DNA of 64,000 nucleotides, from contig CAVTND010000004.1 of the NCBI GenBank assembly GCA_963735955.1, positions 1-64,000 on the forward strand. Direction: 5' to 3'. How positions within the stretch are numbered: the first letter of the stretch is position 1; every line of letters begins with the position of its first letter. The notes beneath the pieces were generated by a model. The model did no database searches, was not told the origin of the DNA, and saw only the letters and a list, made by a program, of their open reading frames with translations. A program made the translations under genes and the position numbers. This DNA comes from CAVTND01 sp963735955. Its GTDB lineage: Bacteria; Pseudomonadota; Gammaproteobacteria; Burkholderiales; Burkholderiaceae_F. Positions 16,538 to 26,015 of the stretch are shown in pieces.

Positions 16538-17283
16538 TCGTCGAGGATGTCGAGCGCCGGGTCTGGGTCGCCTTGCGTCCGATCGATGCCGTTTCGCGCT
16601 TGCCGCTCGATGCGGCGTTGCGCGTGCACGGCGCGGGACAGCGCTGGCTCGGGAATAGGACCGGCTTGCTGGTGCTGCACGAGTTGAGCGAGCCAGCGGC
16701 GCAGCGCGGCGAGTTCGAAGACTATGAGGATTCGTTTCCGGCACCGACCGCCGTGACCGCGGTGACCATCCGCGCGACGCTCGAGGACCCGCAAGGTCGC
16801 TACCTTGCGCGCACGGTCCCGATCACCTTGCCACGCTCGGACGTCGCCGCGGTGGGCGTACTGCCGCCACTGTTCGAGCCGATCGACGTGCCGATGTATC
16901 CCGCACCGTCGGCGCCACTGGCCGCGCCCTGGGCCGCGCTGCGCGTCCGTGCCGAACGCGGCGGACAGCCTGCTGGCGGCTGCGCGATCACCGTCCACGA
17001 AGTTGGCGACATTACGGCCTTGCTTGGACGCGGCCAAAGCGATGCACGCGGCGAAGCGGTGATCGCAGTTCCCGGCGTTCCGCTCTTCATCCCCAGCGGC
17101 GGCGCAGATGCCTTTGTGCGCGAACTCGAAGCAGAGGCTACCGCTGTGTTCGAACCGGCCGCCGTCGGGCCGCCCGACACGGACGCACTGGCCGCCGCCA
17201 GCGGTGCGGGTTTCGTGCGAACCACTGTCAGTGTCGTCATCGCCAGCGGCCGTACGACGCCGCTCACCATCAACTTGCCATGA
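16534..17283 (+). CDS. eCIS-associated protein of unknown function
   Basis: The 249-residue product starts in an ATGA overlap with the DUF4255 gene. It is beta-rich, with a segment resembling a carboxypeptidase-regulatory or Ig-like fold (VTIRATLEDPQGRYLARTVP, then GQSDARGEAVIAVPGVPLFI). A Pro-rich linker lies near residue 135. No catalytic motif is visible. Similar proteins follow DUF4255 in some eCIS loci, which suggests a structural role near the cap, but I cannot name the family. Confidence 0.65.
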   Translation: MIVEDVERRVWVALRPIDAVSRLPLDAALRVHGAGQRWLGNRTGLLVLHELSEPAAQRGEFEDYEDSFPAPTAVTAVTIRATLEDPQGRYLARTVPITLPRSDVAAVGVLPPLFEPIDVPMYPAPSAPLAAPWAALRVRAERGGQPAGGCAITVHEVGDITALLGRGQSDARGEAVIAVPGVPLFIPSGGADAFVRELEAEATAVFEPAAVGPPDTDALAAASGAGFVRTTVSVVIASGRTTPLTINLP

Positions 17284-17316
17284 AGTTGCGGACTCGATTC
17301 CCGAAGGAGGTGCACC

Positions 17317-19154
17317 GTGCCTGAATATCTAGCCCCCGGCGTCTATGTCGAGGAAACGAGTTTCCGGGCCAAGTCGATCGAAGGCGTTGGTACAAGCACC
17401 ACGTCGTTCGTCGGCCCGACGCGCAAGGGACCGGTAGCCTCGCTGACCGAGATTCCCGAATTGCTGACCAGCTTTGCTGACTTCGAACGCCTGTACGGCG
17501 GACTTGCCGACCTGCGCTTCGGCGCTGCCGATCCCGGCACGGCGGCGCTGAACTTTCTCGCGCATGCGGTGCGCGCCTACTTCAACGAAGGCGGTTCACG
17601 ACTGTATGTCGCGCGCACCTACACCGCGCGAACCGCAGCAGCCGCAGCCGACCAGCCGGCACAGGGTTTGGCGAGCAGCGCCAACTTCGCAACCGGGGCC
17701 GGCAACGTCGTGCGCTTCTCGGCGCGTTTCGCAGGCGACTGCGGCAACGGCGCCGTGCGCGTACGCGAAGTCGAATCGCCAGGCCCGGCGACGGCACGAC
17801 GTGCTGCTCCGGTCGGCAGCCTGATTCGCACCGGTGCTGGAGCCGGCATTCAGTTCTGGCTCAAGGTCGACACCGGGTTCCAGGAAGTCAACGCCGCGGG
17901 CAATGTCGGCGCGGTTGCGGCCGACACCGCCCCGGCGAATCCGGTGCTGTTGACGCTGTCGGTGCTGGCCACCGATGGCGATGGCTCCGACATGGCGCTC
18001 GACGACCTGGGTTATGCGCCCGCGCACCCACGCTACCTCGGCGAGGTGCTGCGCGCGACGCCCCAGCGACGTGCCGAACAACTGGAGAACATGTATGCGG
18101 TGACGATCACTGGCGTCACGCCGTTTGTCCTGAGATCCGTGCTGCTGACCGCGGGCGGGGCCGGCGCCGATCCGCAGCCTGAGCTTCTCGCAGGAATCAG
18201 CTGGATGCGCGTGCGAGTGACCGGCGGCAACGACGGCGTGCAGCCGATCCTCGGCACTGACACCGCGACTGCCACCAACGAGCGCGGCTACGAGCTCGCG
18301 CTCGCGGCATTGGCACGCCTCGAGGACATCAGCATCGTCGCCGCTCCGGGTGCCTCTGCGTATGCAACCAACGCCAACGACGCGATCATGCGCAGCCTGA
18401 TCACGCACGCGGAAGGACGCCGCCGTTACCGAATCGCGGTGCTCGACACCGCCGAACTGCTGACGCCGGGCGAGGCGCGCGAGGCGAGGGCGCGCATCGA
18501 CTCGACGCTATGCGGCGCTGTACTACCCGTGGGTCGTGATCGCCAACCCGAATGCACGACCGGGCAACGATCTGTCGCCAAGCGAGATCTCGCTGCCGCC
18601 CTCGGGCTTCGTCTGCGGCATCTACGCGCGCAACGACATCGAGCGCGGCGTGCACAAGGCGCCGGCCAACGAGGTCGTGCGCGGCGCGCTGCGCTTCGAA
18701 CGCGAGATCAACTTCGGCGAGCAGGAAGTGCTGAACCCGCTCGGCATCAACTGCCTGCGCTTCTTCCCCGGCCGCGGCTACCGCGTCTGGGGCGCGCGCA
18801 CCGCGAGCTCGGACCCCGAGTGGAAGTACGTCAACGTCCGGCGCTACTTCAACTACCTCGAGCGCTCGATCGACCGCGGCACGCAGTGGGCCGTGTTCGA
18901 GCCGAACGGCGAGCGACTGTGGGCGAACATCCGCGAGACGGTCGAAGACTTCCTCTACAACGAGTGGCGCAACGGCGCGCTGCTCGGCGCGACGACCGAA
19001 GGAGGCCTTCTTCGTGCGCTGCGACCGCACGACGATGACCCAGAACGACCTCGACAACGGCCGGCTCGTCTGCCTGATCGGCGTCGCGGCGCTCAAGCCC
19101 GCCGAGTTCGTGATCTTCCGCATCGGCCAGAAGACCGCCGACGCGCGTGAATGA
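17317..19154 (+). CDS. Contractile tail sheath protein (main sheath), two frameshifts
   Basis: The N-terminus PEYLAPGVYVEETSFRAKSI, followed by TSFVGPTRKGP, is the classic sheath start. The C-terminal region has NDIERGVHKAPANE, INCLRFFPGRGYRVWGART, VNVRRYFNYLERSI and, at the end, VRCDRTTMTQNDLDNGRLVC, all conserved in phage and eCIS sheaths. The reading frame changes at about 18508 (extra C inside a STYAALYYPW-like block) and at about 19010 (extra G before GAFFVRCD-like residues); homology is continuous across both. Intact, the protein would be about 611 residues. It starts with GTG behind a strong GGAGGTG ribosome site. In the family it polymerises round the tube and contracts to drive injection. 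Confidence 0.9.
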
Positions 19155-19177
19155 CTGATTTCCGAGGAGCTCGATCC

Positions 19178-19623
19178 ATGGCCACACGGACTCACGCCTT
19201 ACGGCGCCTTCAACTTCCTGGTCAACCTCGACGGCGGCGAGACCGTTCGGCGGCTTCTCCGACGTCTCGGGCCTGGGCACCGAGATCACGATCGCCGAGT
19301 ACCGCAACGGCAACGACAACGAGAACCACGTCCGCAAGATCCCCGGCATCCACAAGGTCGGCGACGTGACGCTCAAGCGCGGCGTGATCGATTCGAGGTC
19401 GCTCTGGGACTGGATCAAGCAGACGCGCACGACGGGTGTCGCCGCGCAGAAGAACGTCGTCATCACGCTGCTCGACGAGGCGCAGAGCAGTGTGCAGACC
19501 TGGAAGCTGCGCGGCGTCGTGCCGATGAAGTACACCGGCCCGACGCTCGCGGCCAAGGGCGGCGGCGACGTCGCGATGGAGGAGCTGGTGCTGTCGGCCG
19601 AGGCGATCGAGATCGAGTCGTGA
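19178..19623 (+). CDS. Tail tube protein (first copy), two frameshifts near the 5' end
   Basis: From about 19250 on, the sequence is typical of the TIGR02241/T4 gp19-like tube family: SDVSGLGTEITIAEYRNGND, then HKVGDVTLKRGVIDS and GVVPMKYTGPTLAAKGGGDV. The first 25 codons are readable only after correcting one extra base at about 19190 (giving PYGAFNFLVNLDGGE) and another at about 19243 (giving TFGGFSDVSG). The corrected length is 147 residues, normal for eCIS tubes. The ATG at 19178 follows GAGGAG. It forms the inner hexameric tube that carries cargo. Confidence 0.88.
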
Positions 19624-19648
19624 TCGGAACAGCGGCCGGATCGCAGCG

Positions 19649-21145
19649 ATGTACGGACTGAGCTTCGAGGAGCGCGTCGCGGCGCCGCCGGTGGAGCCGC
19701 GGGCCGACATCGCGCTCTTCGTCGGCTGGTGCGCATGGCGGCCCGCGGCGCGGGTCGACCGCGACCTGGCCGCCTGGTACGACGCGCGCTTCGCGGTGAC
19801 GGTCGCGGTCGGTGCGCCATTGCCGTTCGACCGTCCGCTGCCGTTCGACAGCTGGGCGCAATTCGACGCGGCGGCCGACTGGCGCAACCGCCCGGTCTCG
19901 ACAGCGGGCGGCGAGCGCGCCGATGCGTCGCTCGGGATCGCGGTGCGCGACTTCTTCGCGAACGGCGGTCGACGCTGCTATGTTGTCGCGCTCGATCCGC
20001 CGTGGCCGCTGCTGCAGATGCCGGATGCGGACACGCGCGAAGCGCTGTTCAGGCGCGCCCTGCCCGAGTTCATCGATCGTGAGCGCACATCGTGGCGCGG
20101 GCTCGCGCACGCGAAGGCGCTCGACGACGTCGCGCAGGTGCTGGTGCCGGACCTGCCGGAGCTTGCGGCCTCCCGCCGCGACACGGTCGCGCCGTCGCGC
20201 GACGCGGTCGATCCACCCGAGGTCTTCGTCGAATGCGCACCGCGGGTCGCGCCGCGATCGGGCGTCCCCGGCGTGCTGCGCGTTTCGGTGCCGCGCTGCG
20301 ACGACGACGACTACGCACGCTGGCGCCGCTACGCAGACCGCATCAACCAGTTCCTCGCGCAGCACCGGCGCGACTGCTGCGCATTGCTGGCGCTGCCGCT
20401 TCCGGCGCGCGGCGCGCGTACCGGCCGCGACGCACGGGCTGCACTGGACGGTCTCCATGCGAGCTTCGTGCAGGTCGCGTATCCGTGGTTCAAGCAGGTC
20501 GAGCCGCCGCGCACCGCGCAGGGACTGGTCGCGCCGGACGGCGCGCTCGCCGGACTGATCGCTAGGAGCGCGCTTGTTGACGGCGCGTTCCGCACGGTCG
20601 CCGGACGGACGCCGCTCGGCGTCTACGACGTCGAGCCGTTGCCGCCGGCGCGTGAACTGCAGACGCCCTCACCGGAATCCGACGCCGCCGCGTGGACCGC
20701 GCGGCTTTCACTGTTTGCGCCGCGCATCGATCGCATCGAGCTGCTGTCCGACCGCACGCTGTCGAACCGCAGCGGCTGGCGCAACGCTCCGGTCGGCCGC
20801 CTGATGGGCCAGCTTCTGAGGCTGGCGCGCCGCACCGGAGAGGCGTTCTCGTTCGAGGCCGCGGGCGACGCGCTGTTTGCGCGGATCCGCGGCCGTTTCG
20901 AGGACCTGCTGACCGTGCTCTGGCAGCGCGGCGCGCTGCGCGGCGAGCGGCCCGCGCAGGCTTTTGCGGTGCGCTGCGATCGCGCCCTGATGACGCAGGC
21001 CGATCTGGACAACGGTCGTGTCGTCTGCTCGATCGAGTTCGCGCCGGCATTCTCGATCGAACGCATCCGCGTCGAGCTGTGGCTCGGCGAATCGGGTTCA
21101 GTCGCCTGGCGCGAGACCGAAGAGATACCGGAGGTGGTCACATGA
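19649..21145 (+). CDS. Second, divergent sheath-like protein
   Basis: This 498-residue protein is intact. Its C-terminus (FAVRCDRALMTQADLDNGRV, then CSIEFAPAFSIERIRVEL) is clearly related to the C-terminal sheath domain of the gene at 17317, and DFFANGGRRCYVVAL resembles the sheath's FNEGGSRLYVAR strand. The middle is much diverged. PVC and Afp systems carry two or three sheath paralogues, of which the minor ones sit near the baseplate; this is the likely role. It lies 25 bases after the first tube gene and overlaps the second tube gene by four bases. Confidence 0.8.
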   Translation: MYGLSFEERVAAPPVEPRADIALFVGWCAWRPAARVDRDLAAWYDARFAVTVAVGAPLPFDRPLPFDSWAQFDAAADWRNRPVSTAGGERADASLGIAVRDFFANGGRRCYVVALDPPWPLLQMPDADTREALFRRALPEFIDRERTSWRGLAHAKALDDVAQVLVPDLPELAASRRDTVAPSRDAVDPPEVFVECAPRVAPRSGVPGVLRVSVPRCDDDDYARWRRYADRINQFLAQHRRDCCALLALPLPARGARTGRDARAALDGLHASFVQVAYPWFKQVEPPRTAQGLVAPDGALAGLIARSALVDGAFRTVAGRTPLGVYDVEPLPPARELQTPSPESDAAAWTARLSLFAPRIDRIELLSDRTLSNRSGWRNAPVGRLMGQLLRLARRTGEAFSFEAAGDALFARIRGRFEDLLTVLWQRGALRGERPAQAFAVRCDRALMTQADLDNGRVVCSIEFAPAFSIERIRVELWLGESGSVAWRETEEIPEVVT

Positions 21146-21630
21146 GCAGCGATCCCTCGGCCGCCACCGGCCCGCCGCTGCACGTCTTCAACTTCGAGGT
21201 CAGCTTCTTCGAGGCCGACCTCTCGCGTTCGGCCGGCGGCGATCCGCTGCCGCTGGTCAAGGGCGCGTTCGCCGAGGTTTCTGGGCTCGAGTCGACGATG
21301 GAAGCGAAGAGCATCCGCGAGGGCGGCCTGAACGGCTTCGCGCACCAGCGGCCGGGTCCGGTCACGCATGCGACCGTCGTGATGCGGCGGGGACTCACGC
21401 GCGCGCGCGACCTCGCGCTCGCGTTCGAGGCGCTCGCCGGCGGCGCGTATGCGAAGCGCCTCGATGTCGTGGTCGAGCTGCGCGACAGCGCGGCGCGACC
21501 GGTGATGCAGTTCAAGCTGCGCCGCGCACTGCCCGTCAAGTTCAAGGCGGCCGACCTGAATGCGCGCGCGACCGAGGTCGGCATCGAGGAACTCCACCTC
21601 GTGCACGAGGGCCTGGAGCAGGTCACATGA
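21142..21630 (+). CDS. Second tail tube protein (baseplate-proximal type)
   Basis: The 162-residue product belongs to the same tube family as the gene at 19178 (EVSGLESTMEAKSIREGGLN, then QRPGPVTHATVVMRRGLT and RRALPVKFKAADLNARATEV). Its N-terminus and loops differ, as in Pvc5/Afp5, which form the tube start next to the hub. The ATG at 21142 overlaps the previous gene; the end overlaps the next ATG (ATGA). Confidence 0.87.
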   Translation: MSSDPSAATGPPLHVFNFEVSFFEADLSRSAGGDPLPLVKGAFAEVSGLESTMEAKSIREGGLNGFAHQRPGPVTHATVVMRRGLTRARDLALAFEALAGGAYAKRLDVVVELRDSAARPVMQFKLRRALPVKFKAADLNARATEVGIEELHLVHEGLEQVT

Positions 21631-22400
21631 ACTCGGTCAAGCTGACCAAGGCGCGGCTTGTCCCGCAGACCGGCGATCCGATCGAGGTGCAGTTCAACCC
21701 GGTCTCGCTGGTCTACGAGGTTTCGAACAGTCTCGCGCAGCAGAACCGCGACGCGACGCGCCGGCAGCTCGTCACGCAGAGCAACGCGCGGTCTCTCGGT
21801 GGAGCTGCAGTTCGACTCGACGACGACCGGCGAATCGGTGCGCGAGCAGACGCTGCCGATCAAACGCCTGATGCGTCCCGATGAGGCCGACACGCGCGCG
21901 GTGCTCGACATCGTGCCGCCGGTCGTTCGCTTCGAGTGGGGCACGTTCCTGTTCTCCGGGTTGGTCGAGTCGTATCGCGAGACGCTGGATTTCTTCTCGC
22001 CCGAGGGCGTCCCGTCGCGCGCGCAGGTCAGCATCGCAATGACGCAGCAGACGCGCGCGACCGAACCCGCGGGAGGCGGACGCCGTGCGCCGTCATCGAC
22101 GCCGGCAATGATCGGACCGACGACGCCGCAGGGCATCGACGGCGCTGCCGGCGTGGCCGGGCGCCTGTTCGGTGCGGCGATGGCGGCCGGGGAGGCGCTC
22201 GGAATCGCGCGTGCGATCGCCGGTGCGAACGGCGAATCGAGCCGCGGCGCTCGGATCAGCGCGGGCTCGCCGTGCCGGATACCGGCGGAAGTTCGTCGAG
22301 CGGCGGCCAGGGCAGCGGCCGTGCCGGCGGACCCGGCGGGACGCAGGCCGATGTGGGCCAGCACGTGCCGTTGTCGCAATTCATGCAGCTCTTCGATTAG
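21627..22400 (+). CDS. CIS tube-associated LysM-type protein (Pvc7-like), frameshifted
   Basis: The N-terminus (KLTKARLVPQTGDPIEVQFN, then PVSLVYEVSNSLAQQN) and central part (ELQFDSTTTGESVREQTLPI, then RLMRPDEADTRAVLDIVPPV and LFSGLVESYRETLDFFSPEG) match the CIS_tube family of Pvc7/Afp7. These frames join at about 21795 where one extra T is needed to explain the break. A second shift near 22250 gives the best C-terminus (Gly/Ser-rich, ending HVPLSQFMQLFD). A canonical LysM repeat is not evident; many eCIS homologues have it. The protein probably links tube and hub in the baseplate. Confidence 0.75.
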
Positions 22401-22412
22401 CGGGAGACGCCG

Positions 22413-22574
22413 ATGGCACTGACGATCGATGAACTGCTGGTCGACGTGACGCAGCCGACCGCGACTGCGCCTTCGGAAACGGCGTCGACGCAGGACGCCG
22501 CCGTGCGCGCACGCGAGCTCGATGCGCTGCTGGCGGAACGCGCGCGCGTCGCTGCGCGGCTGCTGGCGGACTAG
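22413..22574 (+). CDS. 53-residue eCIS protein (DUF5908/Pvc6-like position)
   Basis: A complete small gene: ATG at 22413 behind GGGAGA, TAG at 22572. The product starts MALTIDELLVDVTQPT and ends in a charged helix (RARELDALLAERARVAARLL). Its length, its operon place beside the tube and hub genes and the I-x-E-L-x-V start resemble Pvc6/DUF5908 proteins, but the similarity is short. The hub gene follows after 11 bases. Confidence 0.6.
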   Translation: MALTIDELLVDVTQPTATAPSETASTQDAAVRARELDALLAERARVAARLLAD

Positions 22575-22585
22575 GAGAGCGACTG

Positions 22586-23671
22586 GTGGGTGCGAACGAG
22601 ATCCCGGTCAGCGTCGCGTCGGTCATCACTGCGCGGCCGACGATTGCTGTTGACGGCGCGCCGATTGAACGCCTGGCGTTCGGCCTGCTCCATATGATCG
22701 TCAATGAGAGCATCGACTGCCTGGCCGCGCTCGAACTGCGTCTGTCGAACTTCGCGAGCAACGATCGTGGCGCCGGGCTCGCGTTCGACGCCGGCAGCGA
22801 ACTCGCGCTCGGAGCCGGCATCACGGTTGACGCGGGCCCGCTCGGTGCGCAGCAGCGGATCTTCGACGGCCGCATCAGCGCGCTCGAGGCGATCGCCGGC
22901 GAGCGTGAACCGCCGGCGCTGATCGTGCGCGCGGAAGACAAGCTCGTCGCGGCGCGGCTGGCGCGCCGCACGCGCGTCTACACCGACATGTCGCTCGACG
23001 ACCTGGCACAGCAGATCGGGCGCGGCCTCGGCCTCAATGTCGACGCGCGCGACCTGCCGCGCGTGACCGCGACCTTCGCGCAGTTCAACGAGAGCGATCT
23101 GGCGTTCCTGCGGCGCGTGCTCGCACGCCACGACTGCACGCTGCGGATCGATGGGCGATCTCTGCTGGTGTCGTCGCGCATTGCGAACGGCGCCACGATC
23201 GATCTTGCGCTCGGCAGCCAGCTCAGGCGCGCCCAGGTCGCGGCCGACCTCGCGCATCAGTGCACCGGGGTCACCGCATCTGGCTGGGATGCGGAGCAGG
23301 GCTCGGCGTTCACCGCAAGCGGGACTGGAACCCAGCTCGGCGCCGGTCGCGGCGTGACCGGCGCCGAAATGCTCCGGCGCAGTTTCGGCGAGCGTACCGA
23401 GCACCTTGGCGCGCTCGCCTGCGTCGATGCCGGCGAGGCCGACGCGCTGACGAGGGCTGCGTTCGACCAGCGCGCGCGCCGCTTTGTCACCGCGCGCGGC
23501 TCGGTCGAGGGCAATCCGCTGCTGCGCGCCGGAACCATCGTCGCGCTGAGCGGCCTTGGCACGCGCTTCGACAACAGCTACGAAGTCGTCGAATGCAGCC
23601 ATCGCTTCGACCTGCAACAGGGCTATCAGACCGACTTCTGCGCAAGCAGCGCTTTCCTGGCCGAGGCCTGA
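22586..23671 (+). CDS. Baseplate hub protein (gpD/gp27-like, N-terminal VgrG type)
   Basis: The 361-residue product shows the phage late-control D pattern: RTRVYTDMSLDDLAQQIGRG, RVTATFAQFNESDLAFLRRV and LARHDCTLRIDGRSLLVSSR, then a C-terminal segment ending NSYEVVECSHRFDLQQGYQT, which is typical of gp27-like hubs. It starts with GTG behind GGAGAG. In PVC the hub and spike are fused (Pvc8); here the spike is a separate gene 17 bases downstream. The trimeric hub joins the tube to the spike. Confidence 0.87.
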   Translation: MGANEIPVSVASVITARPTIAVDGAPIERLAFGLLHMIVNESIDCLAALELRLSNFASNDRGAGLAFDAGSELALGAGITVDAGPLGAQQRIFDGRISALEAIAGEREPPALIVRAEDKLVAARLARRTRVYTDMSLDDLAQQIGRGLGLNVDARDLPRVTATFAQFNESDLAFLRRVLARHDCTLRIDGRSLLVSSRIANGATIDLALGSQLRRAQVAADLAHQCTGVTASGWDAEQGSAFTASGTGTQLGAGRGVTGAEMLRRSFGERTEHLGALACVDAGEADALTRAAFDQRARRFVTARGSVEGNPLLRAGTIVALSGLGTRFDNSYEVVECSHRFDLQQGYQTDFCASSAFLAEA

Positions 23672-23687
23672 ACACCCATCAAACGCA

Positions 23688-24380
23688 ATGGATCCTGTCC
23701 CTCCATTCACCCAGCATCTCGCGCTTGCGGCCGGCCTCGGTGTGCAGCTCGCGCAGGTCGTGTCACTCGACGATCCAAACCGGCAGAACCGCGTGAAGGT
23801 CCGGCTCGCTGCGGTCAGCGGAACGTCGAATCAGGAAGGCGAACTCTGGGCACGGGTCGCGACGCTCTTCGCGGGCAACGACCGCGGCGCATTCTGGATG
23901 CCCGACGTCAACGACGAAGTCGTCGTCGCCTTCGTGCAGGGCGATTCGCGCATGCCGATCGTGCTCGGCGGGCTGTGGAACGGTACGAGCCGCTCGCCGG
24001 AGACGCTGGAGCCGGCCAACAACCTGAAGGTCGTGCGCTCGCGCAACGGCAACCGCATCGTGCTCGACGACACGAGTGGCCGTGAAAAGGTGATCATCGA
24101 GACGCCGGCCGGCAACCGCATCACGCTCTCCGACGCGCCCGGCGACGCGGTGACGATCGAAGACCGGCACGGCAACACGACGACGATGGCCGGAGGCGGC
24201 GTGACCGTGCGGACCGGGTCGAAGCTGACGATCGAGGCGTCGCAGATCGACGTGACCGCATCGATGGTGCAGGTCAATGCAGCGATGTCGCGTTTCTCGG
24301 GCGTGGTCCAGTGCGACACGCTGATCACGAACTCGGTGGTTTCGGCGAGCTACACGCCGGGCGCCGGCAACATCTGGTGA
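23688..24380 (+). CDS. Central spike protein (gpV/gp5-like, OB fold plus beta helix)
   Basis: Residues about 15-105 form the OB-fold domain of baseplate assembly protein V (VVSLDDPNRQNRVKVRLAAV, WARVATLFAGNDRGAFWMPD, DEVVVAFVQGDSRMPIVLGG). Residues about 120-230 are a repetitive beta-helix (NGNRIVLDDTSG, NRITLSDAPGDAVTIEDRHG, NTTTMAGGGVTVRTGSKLTI). No lysozyme domain is present. The ATG at 23688 gives 230 residues. Its needle would pierce the target membrane; a separate tip (PAAR) protein is not seen nearby. Confidence 0.88.
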   Translation: MDPVPPFTQHLALAAGLGVQLAQVVSLDDPNRQNRVKVRLAAVSGTSNQEGELWARVATLFAGNDRGAFWMPDVNDEVVVAFVQGDSRMPIVLGGLWNGTSRSPETLEPANNLKVVRSRNGNRIVLDDTSGREKVIIETPAGNRITLSDAPGDAVTIEDRHGNTTTMAGGGVTVRTGSKLTIEASQIDVTASMVQVNAAMSRFSGVVQCDTLITNSVVSASYTPGAGNIW

Positions 24381-24383
24381 GCG

Positions 24384-26012
24384 ATGGACGGCGAGCGACC
24401 TCATCACGCGATCGCGCTCGGCGGCCCGGACCGCGGCGTACGCGAAGCGCCGGCGCTGCTCGCGTTCGACGAGGCAGACTTCCTGCGCGCGCTCGACGAG
24501 CTGCTGTTATCCGCTTCCTGGCCCGGGCGCGGCTGGCCGACGTCAATCGCCAACCGTGCGCTCTCCACCGGAAGCGTGCGCCTGTTCCAGCCGATCCACC
24601 GCCGGTTCAACCTGGCGTTGATCGATGCGCACTGCCTCGCGTTCGGAGAACCGCGACTCGATCCGCGCAAGGTTGCCAGTGCGGGGCTCGTGATGCGCCG
24701 TTTTGTCGGAGCGGAGCGAGCGAGCGCCGAAGACCTCGCGAACCCGCGCAACTGGCAGGGCTGGCTCGGAGCCGAGTCCGATGCGCAGGGCTGGGTGAGC
24801 TTTGCGAGCTCCTCGGCTTTCGACGCCGACCCGGAGACGACGCAGGGCACGACTGCGCGCACCGGTTCGGCAGCCGTCGATGCGCTGCTCGCCGCGCGCA
24901 ACCGCCGGGCAAAAGCGGTCGAGCGCACGGTGCCGATGTGGGTCGCGAAGCCGGAGATCGCGCAAGCCACTGGCCGCACGCTGCTGTTCGGGCTGATCCC
25001 GACCGCGAGCTCGGCCCAGCAGCGCGCACAGACGACCGAAGTCAGGGCCGAGGTCGCGGCGCTGCGCGCGCCTGGAACGCCCGAACGGCAGAAGTTCATC
25101 GATCACCTGTCGCGCTGGCTGAAGCTCACAGCGGCGACCGCGCCCCCGCGCGCAGGCGCGAGCTTCGATCGCTCGTGGCTCACGCAGACGAGGATTCCGG
25201 ACGACGAGGACGAGTTCATCGCATTCATCGAGCAGCTGGCCTACGAGTTCGACGCGTTCGGCGCCGGGGCGGCGCGCTGGCGTCCGCGGCTCGCGCAGCT
25301 GCGCATGTGGCGACTCAATCCGGCGCGGCTCGGCGCCTGGAAGTACGACCGCATCGATCCGGTCGCCTTCCTCTCCGCCTGCGCGCGCATCGTGCGCAAC
25401 GATCTCGGAGCCGCATCCGCGGTGACGATGCCGCATCTGATCGGCCCGGCGCCGCTGAATTTCGATCCGGCGCCGCCGCCACCGACGGCCACGCTGATCG
25501 AGGCCATCGCCGACGAGGCGCTCGCGAGCATCGAGGCGATCGCCGCCGAGCAACCGTTGCCGCGGGGGCCGTACGACGACGCGAACGCGCGGTATGCGGT
25601 GCGCGCGTTCGTCCGCGTCCGCGCGGACGATCCGCGCTGCCTGCCGCGGCTCATCTGGAGCGCGCCGTCGCGGCTGTTCACGATCGCACCCTGGTTCGAG
25701 TCGACCGGGCGGCCGACGCCGCCAATCGCGCTGCCGAAGCTCGATCGCGCGTCGCTCGCGCGACTGGCGCCGAGCGCATCGTTCACATTGCCGCCCGAAA
25801 TCCGCCGCCTGTTGAACCCGAACGGTGCGCAGGCGATGCTCGCGGGCAATCCGCGCCGGTTCGACCTCGGCATCGAATGGGTCATGCAGCTCTCGATGCC
25901 GATCATGACCGTCTGCGCGCTGGTCGCGATGACTGTCGTGCTGACGCTGCTCGACTTCGTCTTCCGCTGGATCCCGTTCGCGCAGATCCTCATCCCGAGA
26001 ATCCGTCGCTGA
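24384..26012 (+). CDS. eCIS-associated protein with a C-terminal transmembrane helix
   Basis: This intact 542-residue protein starts 3 bases after the spike gene. The soluble part is Arg/Ala-rich and helical with no motif I recognise. The last 45 residues contain one strong membrane helix (MPIMTVCALVAMTVVLTLLD, continuing FVFRWIPF) and a short basic tail. A membrane anchor is unexpected in a soluble injection particle; in Streptomyces and cyanobacterial CIS, membrane proteins or anchored baseplates tie the particle to a membrane. This may be the anchor or attachment protein of the present system, or a product that helps release. Function is inferred only from position. Confidence 0.7.
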   Translation: MDGERPHHAIALGGPDRGVREAPALLAFDEADFLRALDELLLSASWPGRGWPTSIANRALSTGSVRLFQPIHRRFNLALIDAHCLAFGEPRLDPRKVASAGLVMRRFVGAERASAEDLANPRNWQGWLGAESDAQGWVSFASSSAFDADPETTQGTTARTGSAAVDALLAARNRRAKAVERTVPMWVAKPEIAQATGRTLLFGLIPTASSAQQRAQTTEVRAEVAALRAPGTPERQKFIDHLSRWLKLTAATAPPRAGASFDRSWLTQTRIPDDEDEFIAFIEQLAYEFDAFGAGAARWRPRLAQLRMWRLNPARLGAWKYDRIDPVAFLSACARIVRNDLGAASAVTMPHLIGPAPLNFDPAPPPPTATLIEAIADEALASIEAIAAEQPLPRGPYDDANARYAVRAFVRVRADDPRCLPRLIWSAPSRLFTIAPWFESTGRPTPPIALPKLDRASLARLAPSASFTLPPEIRRLLNPNGAQAMLAGNPRRFDLGIEWVMQLSMPIMTVCALVAMTVVLTLLDFVFRWIPFAQILIPRIRR

Positions 26013-26015
26013 GAG

